DNA of 64,000 nt from NCBI GenBank assembly GCA_025667525.1, contig CM046875.1, positions 205,836,271 through 205,900,270 on the forward strand, in the 5' to 3' direction. The notes under the pieces are model-generated. The model searched no databases and was not told the DNA's origin. It saw only the letters and a list, made by a program, of their open reading frames with translations. The DNA is from Glebionis coronaria (lineage: Eukaryota > Streptophyta > Magnoliopsida > Asterales > Asteraceae). This document shows, in pieces, positions 22,763 to 32,849 of the stretch. Made by a program: the position numbers and the translations under genes. Positions within the stretch are counted from its first letter, which is position 1; the number at the start of each line of letters is the position of its first letter.

Positions 22763-24238
22763 TTACCCACTCGTTTGTGGGTGATAAGCCGTAGAAAGCC
22801 GATGTGTAACCCCATATTTCCTTAGGACCCTTTCGAATTGGTCGTTACAAAAATGGGTTCCACGGTCGCTTATGATTGCACGAGGGGTTCCAAACCAAGA
22901 AAACAAGCTTTTCAAAAACTTGACTACCACACGAGCATCATTGGTGGGCAAAGCCTTAGCTTCCACCCACTTAGATAGGTAGTCAACCGCAACGAGGATG
23001 TACTTATTACCACGAGATGATGGGAACGGCCCCATAAAGTCTATACCCCAAACGTCAAAGATCTCACACACTTGGATGATATTTTGTGGCATTTCATCTT
23101 TTTGTGAGGCTTTTCCTTGTCGTTGGCATGAGTCACACGACTTCACAAGATCTTGTGCATCTCGGTAAATAGTAGGCCAAAATAAGCCGGCATCAAACAC
23201 CTTCTTAGCCGTGAGATTAGCACCGTGGTGACCACCCGTGGGTCCCTCATGGCAAGTTCTAAGGATATTATAAGCTTCGGTGCCAAATACACAACATCGG
23301 ATGATTTGATCCGCACAAGTTCGAAACAAGTAATGGTCGTTCCAAAAGTATAACTTGACGTCACGAAAGAATTTTAGTTTTTCTTGAGTCATCATACCCT
23401 TGATGATGAAGTTACCCGCTTGGTAATTTGCAAAGTCCGCAAACCATGGGGTGGAAGAATCAAGCTTGGAATTCACTACATCAAGTGTCTCGAGCGGAAA
23501 TGTTTCGGTTATTTCCTTGGGCTCGTAAACACTTTGGTGAGGATCTTCCAAACGAGAAAGATGATCGGCCGCTAGATTCGCGGCTCCTTTTTTGTCAACA
23601 ATTTTGTGGTCAAATTCTTGAAGGAGGAGAATCCAACGAAGTAATCTTGGCTTTGCATCTTGTTTAGCCATGAGATACTTGATAGTCGAATGATCCGTAT
23701 ACACTATGCATTTCGTCAAGACGAGATAAGGTCGAAATTTCTCAAATGCATACACCACGACAAGGAACTCCCTCTCCATTGTAGTGTATTTAAGTTGAGC
23801 CTCGGTCATCGTCTTGCTAGCATAGTGAATAGGCAAGAAGTGCTTTTCATGACGTTGCCCCAATACGGCCCCAATAGCGTAATCACTAGCATCACACATG
23901 AGCTCAAAGGGGAGGTTCCAATTGGGAGCAACAAGAATGGGAGCTTCGGTAAGTTTTCTCTTAAGGATTTCAAAGGCTCGTACACAATCTTCGTCAAAGA
24001 CAAAACGTGCCTCTTTTTCAAGAATATGTGTAATAGGTCGAGAGATCTTTGAAAAATCCTTGATGAATCGACGATAAAAGCCCGCGTGGCCTAGGAGACT
24101 CCTAACTCCCTTAACGGTTTTGGGATGAGGTAATTTGGCGATGACGTCTACCTTAACTTTATCTACCTCAATCCCCGCTTTCGAGACCTTGTGCCCTAAG
24201 ACGATTCCACTCTTAACCATAAATGACACTTTTCCCAA
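22763..24238 (-). pseudogene. RT C-terminus, RNase H and integrase (zinc-binding plus core), Athila-type pol
   Basis: A 491-codon frame contains the RT connection ([11 protein letters not shown], 53-63) and RNase H with D116, E155, D182 and D225 in the expected order. The integrase zinc-binding site is H330, H337/338, C368 and C371. The integrase core has D400 (GIDFMGP) and D458 (SDRGTHF). The frame stops at 22763-22765 exactly two codons before the third catalytic residue, which would lie 35 residues after D458 in the usual DD35E spacing. The first few codons follow a one-base frameshift near 24230. All visible catalytic residues are present, so the break is recent. Confidence 0.93.
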
Positions 24239-24450
24239 TTGAGCACAAGGTTGGTTTCCTCACAACGTTTCAACATTCTCTCAAGATTCGACAAACACCA
24301 AGTGAACGAACTACCAAACACGGAAAAGTCATCCATGAAGACTTCCATCGTCTTCTCGATCATGTCATGAAAAATAGCCATCATGCACCTTAGAAAGGTT
24401 CCCGGTGCATTGCAAAGTCCGAATGGCATTCTACGGTTCCATATGGACAC
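24196..24450 (-). pseudogene. RT palm fragment with FMDD box, Athila-type pol
   Basis: Residues RRMPFGLCNAPGTF (6-19) and FMDD (38-41) are the RT motifs holding the two catalytic aspartates of the palm. It lies in a different frame from the RT N-terminal segment. About ten nucleotides appear missing at the junction near 24440, which also removes a short conserved stretch after the TCPYGT motif. A further one-base shift near 24230 moves reading into the RNase H/integrase frame. Confidence 0.9.
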
Positions 24451-25106
24451 GTAAACGTAGTTTTTTCTTGATCACGAGGATCGATGGGAATTTGGATGTA
24501 ACCGGAAAAACCATCTAAAAAGCAATAGAAATCGTTTCCCGCAAGACGCTCCAACATTTGATCCATGAAGGGCAAGGGAAAATGGTCTTTTCGAGTGGCT
24601 TCATTCAACTTACGATAGTCAATGCACACTCTCGATCCGGTCACGAGTCTAGTGGGAATTAACTCGTTGGCATCGTTTGGCACAACGTTCATTCCTCCCG
24701 TTTTAGGGACACAATGAATAGGACTCACCCAAGGGCTATTGGAAATATGGTAAATCATTCCCGCGTCAAGGAGTTTAAGGACTTCCTTTTTGATGACGTC
24801 GTGAATTTTGGGGTTCACCCTTCTTTGACATTGGATTGCGGGCTTGTAATCCTCCTCCATTAAGATTTTTTGGGTACAAAACTTGGGATCGATTCCCTTA
24901 ATGTCGGATAACTTCCACGCAATTGCCCCTTTGTGATCCTTTAGAACATCGACAAGTGCGGTTTTTTCATCATTCGAAAATTCCTTCGCAATAATAACCG
25001 GCAACTTGTCTCCCTCCTCCAAATAGACATATTCGAGATGAGGAGGTAAATCTTTTAACTCGAGGATAGGTGGTTCCTCAAGTGAAGATTTGGGCTCGAT
25101 ACTCAT
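24390..25106 (-). pseudogene. RT N-terminal part, Athila-type pol
   Basis: The 238 codons begin with a Glu/Pro-rich spacer (1-35), then the LKDHKGAIAW block (55-64), SPIHCVPKTGG (128-138), VCIDYRKLNEATRKDHFPLPF (160-180) and FLDGFSGY (196-203). D198 is the first catalytic Asp of RT. The 5' side is joined in frame to the protease segment through one TAG at 25113-25115. The last eleven codons are out of frame with RT because of the deletion near 24440. Confidence 0.93.
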
Positions 25107-25112
25107 AACCTC

Positions 25113-25493
25113 CTAGGGTGGAGGAAATGGGAAATCGTTAAGAAAATCCTTGATAATAGAGAAGTCCTCATCGTTGTCGAGGTCTTCGTTACAAGTACGT
25201 GTAATATCGAATTCTTCCAACGTAAAACCACCACCTTCAAATGGAGTGAAGGTTGGTGTCGAATTATCAAGAATTGGATCTAACATAGTGGGATTGCCAC
25301 TAGTTTCTTCATCACCAAAACCTAGAACTTCTTGTGAAAATTCCTCGCACACCACGTCGATCATATCAACGAGGTTTATGGTTGCAACGGAATAAACATG
25401 AGAAATTTGAGAGTTTTGAGTTGCGTTTATAACAAGTTCCTCGTCGTTGAAACGTAAGGTGATCTTTCTAGCATGAACATCGATCAAAGCCAT
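25113..25493 (-). pseudogene. Protease C-terminus / pro-RT linker, Athila-type
   Basis: A 126-codon segment lies in the same frame as the upstream gag-pro ORF (across the TAA at 25533) and the downstream RT ORF (across the TAG at 25113). The start MALIDVHARKITLRFNDEE is the block following the GRSFL motif, which is visible just before it at about 25500-25520. The rest is an acidic, poorly conserved linker ending in a run of prolines. It has no known independent function. Confidence 0.85.
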
Positions 25494-25532
25494 AGACGTA
25501 TCTAAAAACGAACGACCTAAAATAAGAGGAAC

Positions 25533-27290
25533 TTAAGGATCCGTGGGGATATCAACAACGATAAAGTCTACGAGATAGTAGAACTTCCCCACTTTCACAA
25601 AAACGTCTTCCGCCAATCCACATGCGGGAATCGTGGAATGGTCGGCCAACTCGATAGACATTAGTGAAGGAGTAAGATTAGGAAGATTGAGCGACTTGAA
25701 GATTGAAAGTGGCATCAAGTTAATGCTAGCACCAAGATTGGCAAAGGCATAGCATTCCTCCATATCTTGGATTGCACAAGGGATCAAAAATTTACCGGGA
25801 TCACCGAATTTTTGAGGTATGCGATTAAGATAATAAACCGACGAAAAACTAGACAATTGGTGCAATTTCTCCTTGTTGTTCAACATACTCTTAAAGTTGG
25901 CGGCAAATCGAGGCATCATGACCAAAGCATCGACGAAACTCACATTAAAGTGCAAATCACGAAACATTTTCATAAAAAGATTAAATTGGTAATTGTCGCG
26001 CTCTTGATGTTTCTCCTTTCTAAGTCTCGATGGATAGGGCAAAGGTGGTGTGTGTTGAGGCATAGGAATAGCCTTTGGAATCTCGGGTTCCAATGTTGGT
26101 AAAGGGTCAACCGTAGGTGTGGCATGAGTGGTCCTTCGTGGGATTGGGACATGCTCCTTTTGGACCACCACCTCGGGTTCTTCCTCAATTGCTTCCTCCG
26201 TAGGAGCAATTGGTTGAGGAGTCGGTTCCTTAAGTGTCTTACCACTATGTGTGGTAATCACTTTCATCTCACCCTTAGGGTTTGATACGGTGTTGCTAGG
26301 AAGACTACTCGAAGACGGTTTACACATAATTTCCTCAAACATAGATGAGATTTTATCTTCGAACTTGGATTGCCTCTTCTCGGCTTTGACCATTTCTTGT
26401 TTTATCTCATGTTTCCCTTGTTCTATTTTTTGTTGGTTTTGTTGTAACCTAGTTACGGTTCCTTCCATCTTGTTGGTATGGATCTTAAGTTCATTAGCTA
26501 ACTCATTTTTCAACTCTTTCTTCAAGTCGTTCTTAAACTCGGATCTTAGGCTAATGATTTCTCTTTGAATATTGTCAAACCTAGCATCATTCCCATTAGC
26601 GTATTCAACAAACTCATTTGGAAGATCTTTCAACGTTTGCAAACCTTTGTTGTTGTTTTGAAAATCATTTTGATTTTTATTTGAAACTTGATTATTAGCC
26701 TCTTGATTACCATAATTTCCCTTGTTGAAATTGTTTTTGAAACCAACTTGATTGTTGCGATAGTTGTTGTTAGCATTTTGATTTGAACCAAAACTCGGTG
26801 GAGTCAATTGATTAGAGCGGGTAACTTGACCGTTTTGGTTGTAAGTTCCCGTGGCCGCGTAGGCACTCGAAGTGTTACCACCGTTGGTAATGCACTCGGA
26901 GAAATCATGACCTCCACCACAATACATGCATGAAACCTCGACCGCTTTAGCCGTAGCGGGAGCACTTGGTTCACCAACTTTAAACTCAATCAAAAGTCCT
27001 TTAAGCTTATCAAAAATCTTGTTTTCCAAGTTCACCTCAATTTGGCAAGCATCAATGGTAGTAGACAAAGAAGGTGAAGCCGAAGACGAAGCCTTACGAA
27101 CACTAGACGTGCTACGAGGACTATACACCTTAGATCTATTCTCAATTATCACCAAAGCTTCCTCAACCATTTTACACAAAAAACTTACCACCCGCGGCGG
27201 CATTAAGATAATCTCTTTCATGATCATTAAGTCCATTGTAGAACGTGTCAATTTGATGCAAATCGGAAAAACCGTGATGAGGACATTCAT
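25533..27290 (-). pseudogene. Gag C-terminus, zinc knuckle and protease, Athila-type
   Basis: There are 585 codons. Residues 1-36 are out-of-frame Gag sequence lying between two compensating frameshifts. From residue 40 (KMVEEAL) the frame is correct. A zinc knuckle of CX2CX3HX4C form is at C121, C124, H128 and C133. An Asn/Gln-rich region spans 140-220, a Lys/Glu coiled coil about 230-315, and a Pro-rich hinge about 340-410. The protease region ends with NLGASINLMP at 518-527. The active-site aspartate expected at 518 is Asn. The frame ends in TAA at 25533-25535, just before the VPLILGR protease block. Confidence 0.9.
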
Positions 27291-27311
27291 GTAACATCTC
27301 CTTAAAACTAT

Positions 27312-27893
27312 CTAAGCCGTTGAAAAACTTTCATTAAACTCTTGTGAAGATTTTGAAATCTCGTTTTTCAAGTGCGTAGTCTTAGAGGGCGGAAAAAATT
27401 GGTTCACAAACTTAGACACGAGATCCTTCCACGTCAATATAGAATTGGGTGGCTCTTTCTCTAACCAAATTTTAGCGGGCCCCGCTAAGGAATACGGAAA
27501 AAGCATCATCTTAATCGAGTCATTCGAGACATCCTTAAACTTGCAAGTGGCGGTAAGACGATTGAATTGGCGGATATGGTTGTGTGGATTGTCCTTCTCA
27601 TCACCACGGAATTTGTTGTTTTGGATCATCGACAACAAACCCGTTTTCACCTCAAAATTCTCCGCAAGTATAGCGGGAATCACAATAGCCTCTCCATAAC
27701 CCTCGGTGGGTGCTTGAAGTAACTCCATCATAGTTTGATTCGCCATGGTTGGTGCTTCTCTTACAATGGGTTCGTCAATAGGAGACTCCTCACTAGAAAG
27801 ATTGGGAGTGGGAGTTTTGTTCTTTCGTTTATGTGCACGTCTTGCTTGATTACGAGTTAGCATAAACGTCACGTACAACGAGGGGATAAGCAA
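27312..27893 (-). pseudogene. Gag N-terminal part, Athila-type
   Basis: These 193 codons have a basic N-terminus (RRAHKRKNK, 18-26). A second likely start, MANQTMMELLQAPTEGYGEAI, begins around residue 49. The capsid-like region includes KMMLFPYSLAGPAKIWLEKEP, PPNSILTWKDL and FVNQFFPPSKTTHLKNEI, all hallmarks of Athila/Tat Gag (retrotransposon gag family). It ends in TAG at 27312 after a frameshift near 27320. Sense sequence continues in another frame (KEMLHECPHHGF type) to about 27185. Confidence 0.92.
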
Positions 27894-28586
27894 AGAAGAT
27901 TCTTTTTGGTGTTTTGTATTTTTTAATTTTTTTTTGTTTTTGATTGTATTAACCTTTTTGGATTTTGGTGAATGTATTAAGTAGACACAAGTCTACAAAT
28001 CTCCTCCTTAATCAAACCTCTTGATTAAAGAAGCCTCAAGGAATGAAAATGATCACGTGAAGTGAACGCCTTTGATGACTTTAGAACTTGATGGAACACC
28101 AAAACGTTCAAGAGGGTTTAATCAATGAAACCAAGAAAATATATATGATACTTAGTAATACTTTGGGCGGCAAAACCCTCGATTAGCTCTCAAAACAGAA
28201 TACTCACAAGCAAGCGGGGAAACGAGGCGGCGCGAAGCACTTAAGAGCCTTTTTCCTTAGGATATATTTTATAATATCAGCCTTATACCCACCTTATAGT
28301 TTGTATTTTTCAAGATTGAGCTTCACGAAAGTATTTATCTATTTTTGCCTTTTTCTTTGGTTTGAGATTCGAATACAATGATTGGGTAATGACCTCCCAA
28401 GTCAAGGTTGTGATTTCTCATGTATTTGGAGTACTTGTGAATTTATTGTTCTACGTATACAATATAGTAATAGTATTCACACAAAAATCAAAAAACGATA
28501 ATACGTATTAGTAGAGTGCTAATAATACAAATACTATTTTGGTTAGTATATAAAAACAACAATTCCAAATCAAAACACAACACGCC
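27894..28586 (-). other. 5' leader of Athila-type element
   Basis: About 690 bp lie between the PBS and the gag start. No ORF of note is present. The sequence is AT-rich with short T runs near 27925-27945. It would carry the packaging signal and untranslated leader of the genomic RNA. Confidence 0.7.
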
Positions 28587-28604
28587 TCCCCAGTAGCGGC
28601 GCCA
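28587..28604 (-). promoter_or_regulatory. Primer binding site, tRNA-Asp type
   Basis: The minus-strand sequence TGGCGCCGCTACTGGGGA lies three bases inside the 5' LTR. It resembles the tRNA-Asp-complementary PBS described for Athila/Tat elements, with a few mismatches in its 3' half. Confidence 0.8.
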
Positions 28605-28607
28605 AAA

Positions 28608-31600
28608 TGATGTTGTAAATTAACACTTGTTTAGGAAAACAAGGCAATTAGAGTAAGTATTAACAAGTAGTTTAGGAAAACCACAAGTTATGACCCTAAA
28701 ATGAGTTCGTTCTCAAGGAGGCTAGTGTGTTATGAGTGTAATGATTTGGATAACTTTGTGATTACATTTGTGAGAAAGAAAAATAGAAAGGGGATAAGAA
28801 GAGAATGACGGTTACGATGTCGTATTAAACTAAGACGAAAAAGGTGTACACGTAAAACCGTAAAAAGCACTAAAATTAAAATTTTACCCTAAAAATTCCT
28901 AAAAATCACTAAAAATCCACAAAAATATTCTAAGAGTTTACAAAAAAAATCCAAACTTGCCAAAACCTTTTAATTAAATGAATAATGACTTTTTAATGCT
29001 AATTAAAGCCCTAAAACTCAATATTAACTATTAAAAAGTCCAAAACAAGATCTTAAAGTTTGTAAACCTTTAAAATAACCTAATTAAGCTAAAAAGTATT
29101 TTTCAAAATTTTAAAACCACTAAAAACTATTTTTAAACAATTAAAAACTAATAAAACTTAAATTAATTCTAGAAAATAATTAAAAGACTCTAAAAATATT
29201 TGGAAAGTTGCAAAATTCCTAATTAAGTGTCTACAATCTAGGAAAAATATAAAACTTAGAAAATCAGACTTTTAATTTCTAACAATAAAATAATATTAAA
29301 ATATTATTAAAAATCCAAAAATCATAAAAAATTCTAAAAAGTTGCAAACTAGCTTAATTTAACCTAAATAACTCAGAAATGAACTTGAAATTACCTAAAT
29401 ACCCTTAATGGGCCTAGAAAATGGGCTAAACCCAAAACAGATCCTTATTGGGCCAAATTTGAGCCCAATATAAAAACGTGGTCCAAATAAGCCCAAAAAG
29501 CACTACTTGACTCAAAATTTGATTTTAAACAACTTTTTCCAAAGGCCCAAAAGCTGAAAGTGTGAAATAAGCTAGCTTATATCAAACAACTTATTCTTAA
29601 TGGGCTTTTTGGCCCATTAAGCTATAAGCTAATGCCATAAGCTCAAATTAGACACACAAGCTTCTTTTGTCCAAAATAAGACTTCTGTAAAAAGAAATTT
29701 GAAATAAACCCAAGGAATAAGCCTGAAAATGCAATAAGCAATCTATAGAAAACGACAAAATAGTCGTTTTTGAGTTCTAGGCCACCCCAAAAGCTGATTC
29801 AAGTTTCTAAAGCTTTTAAATGACTTAATTAAGCAAAATCAACAAAGAGTTTTCAAATAAGCTGACTCAATAAGCTGGAAAAAGCAAATAAGCACTTATG
29901 TAAAAGTCAAATAAGTTGGTTTTCTAGCAAAAAGTCAAAGTCAAAGTCCAATAAGATCCAGTCTAATCAAATGGGTCAAATAATGAAGATCTATCACAAA
30001 AAATAAGTTGTTGCAGGTCTGGATAAGCTAAAATAGCTTATTGATAAGCTGATGACAAATTAACACTAGCAGGGGCTAGTTTTGGGTGTTGAGCAGTGGA
30101 AACTTTTTCCACTGCTTGACTTGTTTGACTTTTTGTCTTTAGTGACTTTTTTGGAGATTCAGATTTCACAAAGGCACCTAAATGATCTTTGGATCAAAAG
30201 GAGTCAATAACAATAAAAAAAATCACAACCACAATCACCCAATTGATACAGTTAATTCAATAAAGCACCAGATCTAGCACAGACTTGAACAAATAAGTAG
30301 AACGGGTTCAATAAGCACTTAGAGCAGTATTCAGCCAGCCAAACTCAACCAAATGCATACACAAGCTATTATAAACTCAAATGAACAAGTCTAAACAGGT
30401 TTCATGCAATGATTGAAAGTATTAAGCAAGATTCAAGCACCTTAAGTTACTGATGAACACAAGAACATGCAGTCTTACACTTTGCTGATGTATTTGACCA
30501 ACAAGCCAGATTCAAACCTCAAGATCTATCAAATAAGTTATAATAATGATGTTTTAAAAACTTTCAACCCTAAGCATGCACAAATACTAGATTTCACCAA
30601 AATCTTAGGTCAAAAACAGTTAAACTCAACAAGTTATAGCAGATTGTATGATTTGAAGTTTCAAACCCAAAAACTTGCAGCAAAACACTCTCAACCAAGC
30701 ATATATCAGATATAGAGCACAAACACAAACTTTCCACAACACAATAACAAGATTTGAACTTAAACAGGTAGTCCCAAACACCCTTTTAACTTTTCAAAGC
30801 AAATTTTAAACAAGAAAAAGTGTGATTCAGTTTACCCAATGATCAATCTAGCATATAAACAACATTATCATGCAAGACTAAGCAGATTTAAGCCAAGAAA
30901 TCAACAAGAACACCAATAGAGCACAAATCCACAAAAATCCATTTTTTTATCAAATTTTCAAGGTTTCAAGACAAACCTCCTGGATGTACATCCACACCCA
31001 AGAATTTATGAGCTTATGTGCTAGCAAGAACAAGCACAAGCTTCCAATAACAACCCTACTAAGATTCAACAAAGTTAGAAGCAAAAATCAAAAACGGAAA
31101 GGTGACTTTTTGGAAAATAAACTTGATTGATGCAACCTTGTTACCCCACACTTGATTATCCCCAAGTTATAAGCCTCACCACACCTTAGTATCACAATTA
31201 GGATGCTATGATCAGCCCTATAACCCAAGAATTCCAAGGTTTGAACAAGAACTTAGCAAAATATCAAATTTTGATCCAATGTGTAATTTCTTACACAAAG
31301 TTTAAAAAACATTTTAAGGTCCAATTACAGTTAACAAATATCATAAACAAGCTTAAAATAAGGTGGCACTTGGTCTTTCTTCAACACCCACTTAACACAC
31401 TTTCATTAATAGAAAAGAGGATTTACAAGTAGTTGAACAAGGAAAAACCAAAAGTAGTTGTGCAAATGAGACCCTATGGCTTTATATAGAGCGTTACATG
31501 TGAACTAGGAACAGATAAAAACACTAAACCCTAATGCTTGAAGTCCCAAAAATGCCCTTGTGGAGTTTGAATATCTTGGAATCATGTGACGGATTCTTGG

Positions 31601-32844
31601 CTGTTTGTGGAGCTGGCAGCTGTAGAAAAGTGATCAAGGGTCTCCAATAAGCTTAGAAACAAAGCTGGATTGTGGGACGTTGATTTCCTCTCACTGTTTT
31701 GTCTCCTTACCCAAAGGTGTGGCAGGGGAATCTCATGTGGGACTGAGGAGTGAGGTGGCAAGTATTTTTGAAGTTGGGATGGGATTAAGGGGTCATTAAT
31801 CACCAATCTGGAGGTTATTGGGTGCTAATTTCAAACGCATTAAGAAAACCCAAATTTGTGAAGAACATGAATAGTGCAAGTTTTTATCTGTTTAAGTTTT
31901 TAAACTTTGTGTTTAGCGCGTTTTAAATAAACTAATCCCAGATTAGTTAAAGTTGTTGTGAGTGGATAACTGAGGTGGATGAATGGTCAAAGGGGATTGG
32001 TGGATTTTGGTGAGTGGGGCACGTGTCACCCCCTCATTGGTTAAGGTAACAATCTTGTCTGGCCAGTATTAGTCCTTCACTTCCTTCCCTTTTGTCATTT
32101 CAGTTATAAACTCTATCAACGCCCATTTCCTTCTTTAACAACTTTTCATTTTTCACACTTTTGCCCCAAAACATTTTGCAAAGTGAATTCAGGGGTAATT
32201 CTTGCCATTTTGTGATTCTTGAGGGACTGATTTGGCATTTTCTTGATGGATAATGGTCTTAACTTGTATGATTGGCATTTTGAAGGACTAAAATTGCCAA
32301 GTCTTCATTTATGAGGGACCATTCTTGCCAAATGTTGAAAGTCAAGGGTCCTTTTTGTAATTTTGGGATTTTTAAAGGACCAAACTTGTAATTTCTTGTA
32401 TTTTGAAGGACTTCATGATATATTTGACTTTGTGGAGGATAATGGTTGACAATTTAGCTTTGTTGAGGGGCCAAACTTGTCAATTCTTCATAGTAGAGGG
32501 CCCTTTTTGTAATTTTGACAAACTTTAGGGACCAAACTTGTAATTATGAAGATACAAGGGTATAAAGTGTCAATTCTTCCATATTGGAGGACCCTTTTTT
32601 ATAATTCTTCAAATCTTCAATGGTTTTCTTGGGATAATTCTTCAATAGGGCTTGGTTCATTGTGCGGCTTCGTTTCCCGTGTTCGTTTTTGAATGATTCT
32701 AGTGATCTTTTGTCATTTTCTCAATATCCGTACCTAAAATACACAAGCAACAAACACAAGCATATATATGGGTATTTTGATGATATTTAATGCATTTTAA
32801 GCCCTTTTTGGACGATGAGACTATGTATAAAAGCAGTCTCATCA
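28608..32844 (-). repeat. 5' LTR of Athila-type element (4237 bp)
   Basis: This is the partner of 16100-20329 with matching termini: TGATGAGACTGC at 32844 and ACAACATCA at 28608. The terminal inverted repeat is at 32814-32822 with 32835-32843, and the 11-bp inverted repeat is at 30092-30116 (AGCAGTGGAAA arms, loop CTT instead of CGT). The loop change shows that arms are kept while the loop drifts. The length differs from its partner by 7 bp. Confidence 0.92.
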
Positions 32845-32849
32845 CCTAT
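32845..32849. repeat. Target site duplication CCTAT (right)
   Basis: This is the second copy of the 5-bp duplication flanking the Athila-type element. It is part of the interrupted copia gag. Confidence 0.9.

Larger units (their letters stand above)
16100..32844 (-). mobile_element. Complete Athila-type Ty3/gypsy retrotransposon
   Basis: The total length is 16,745 bp with two 4.2 kb LTRs, a tRNA-Asp-like PBS next to the 5' LTR (28587-28604), gag-pro-RT-RH-INT in that order on the minus strand, about 1.8 kb of 3' non-coding DNA, a PPT (20330-20341) and a perfect 5-bp TSD. Gag and Pol resemble the Athila lineage, and no env-like ORF was found. The LTRs differ by a few percent in the segments compared, so insertion is fairly recent. 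Even so, the coding region carries at least four stops, several frameshifts and a lost protease residue, so this copy cannot make its own proteins. Confidence 0.95.
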
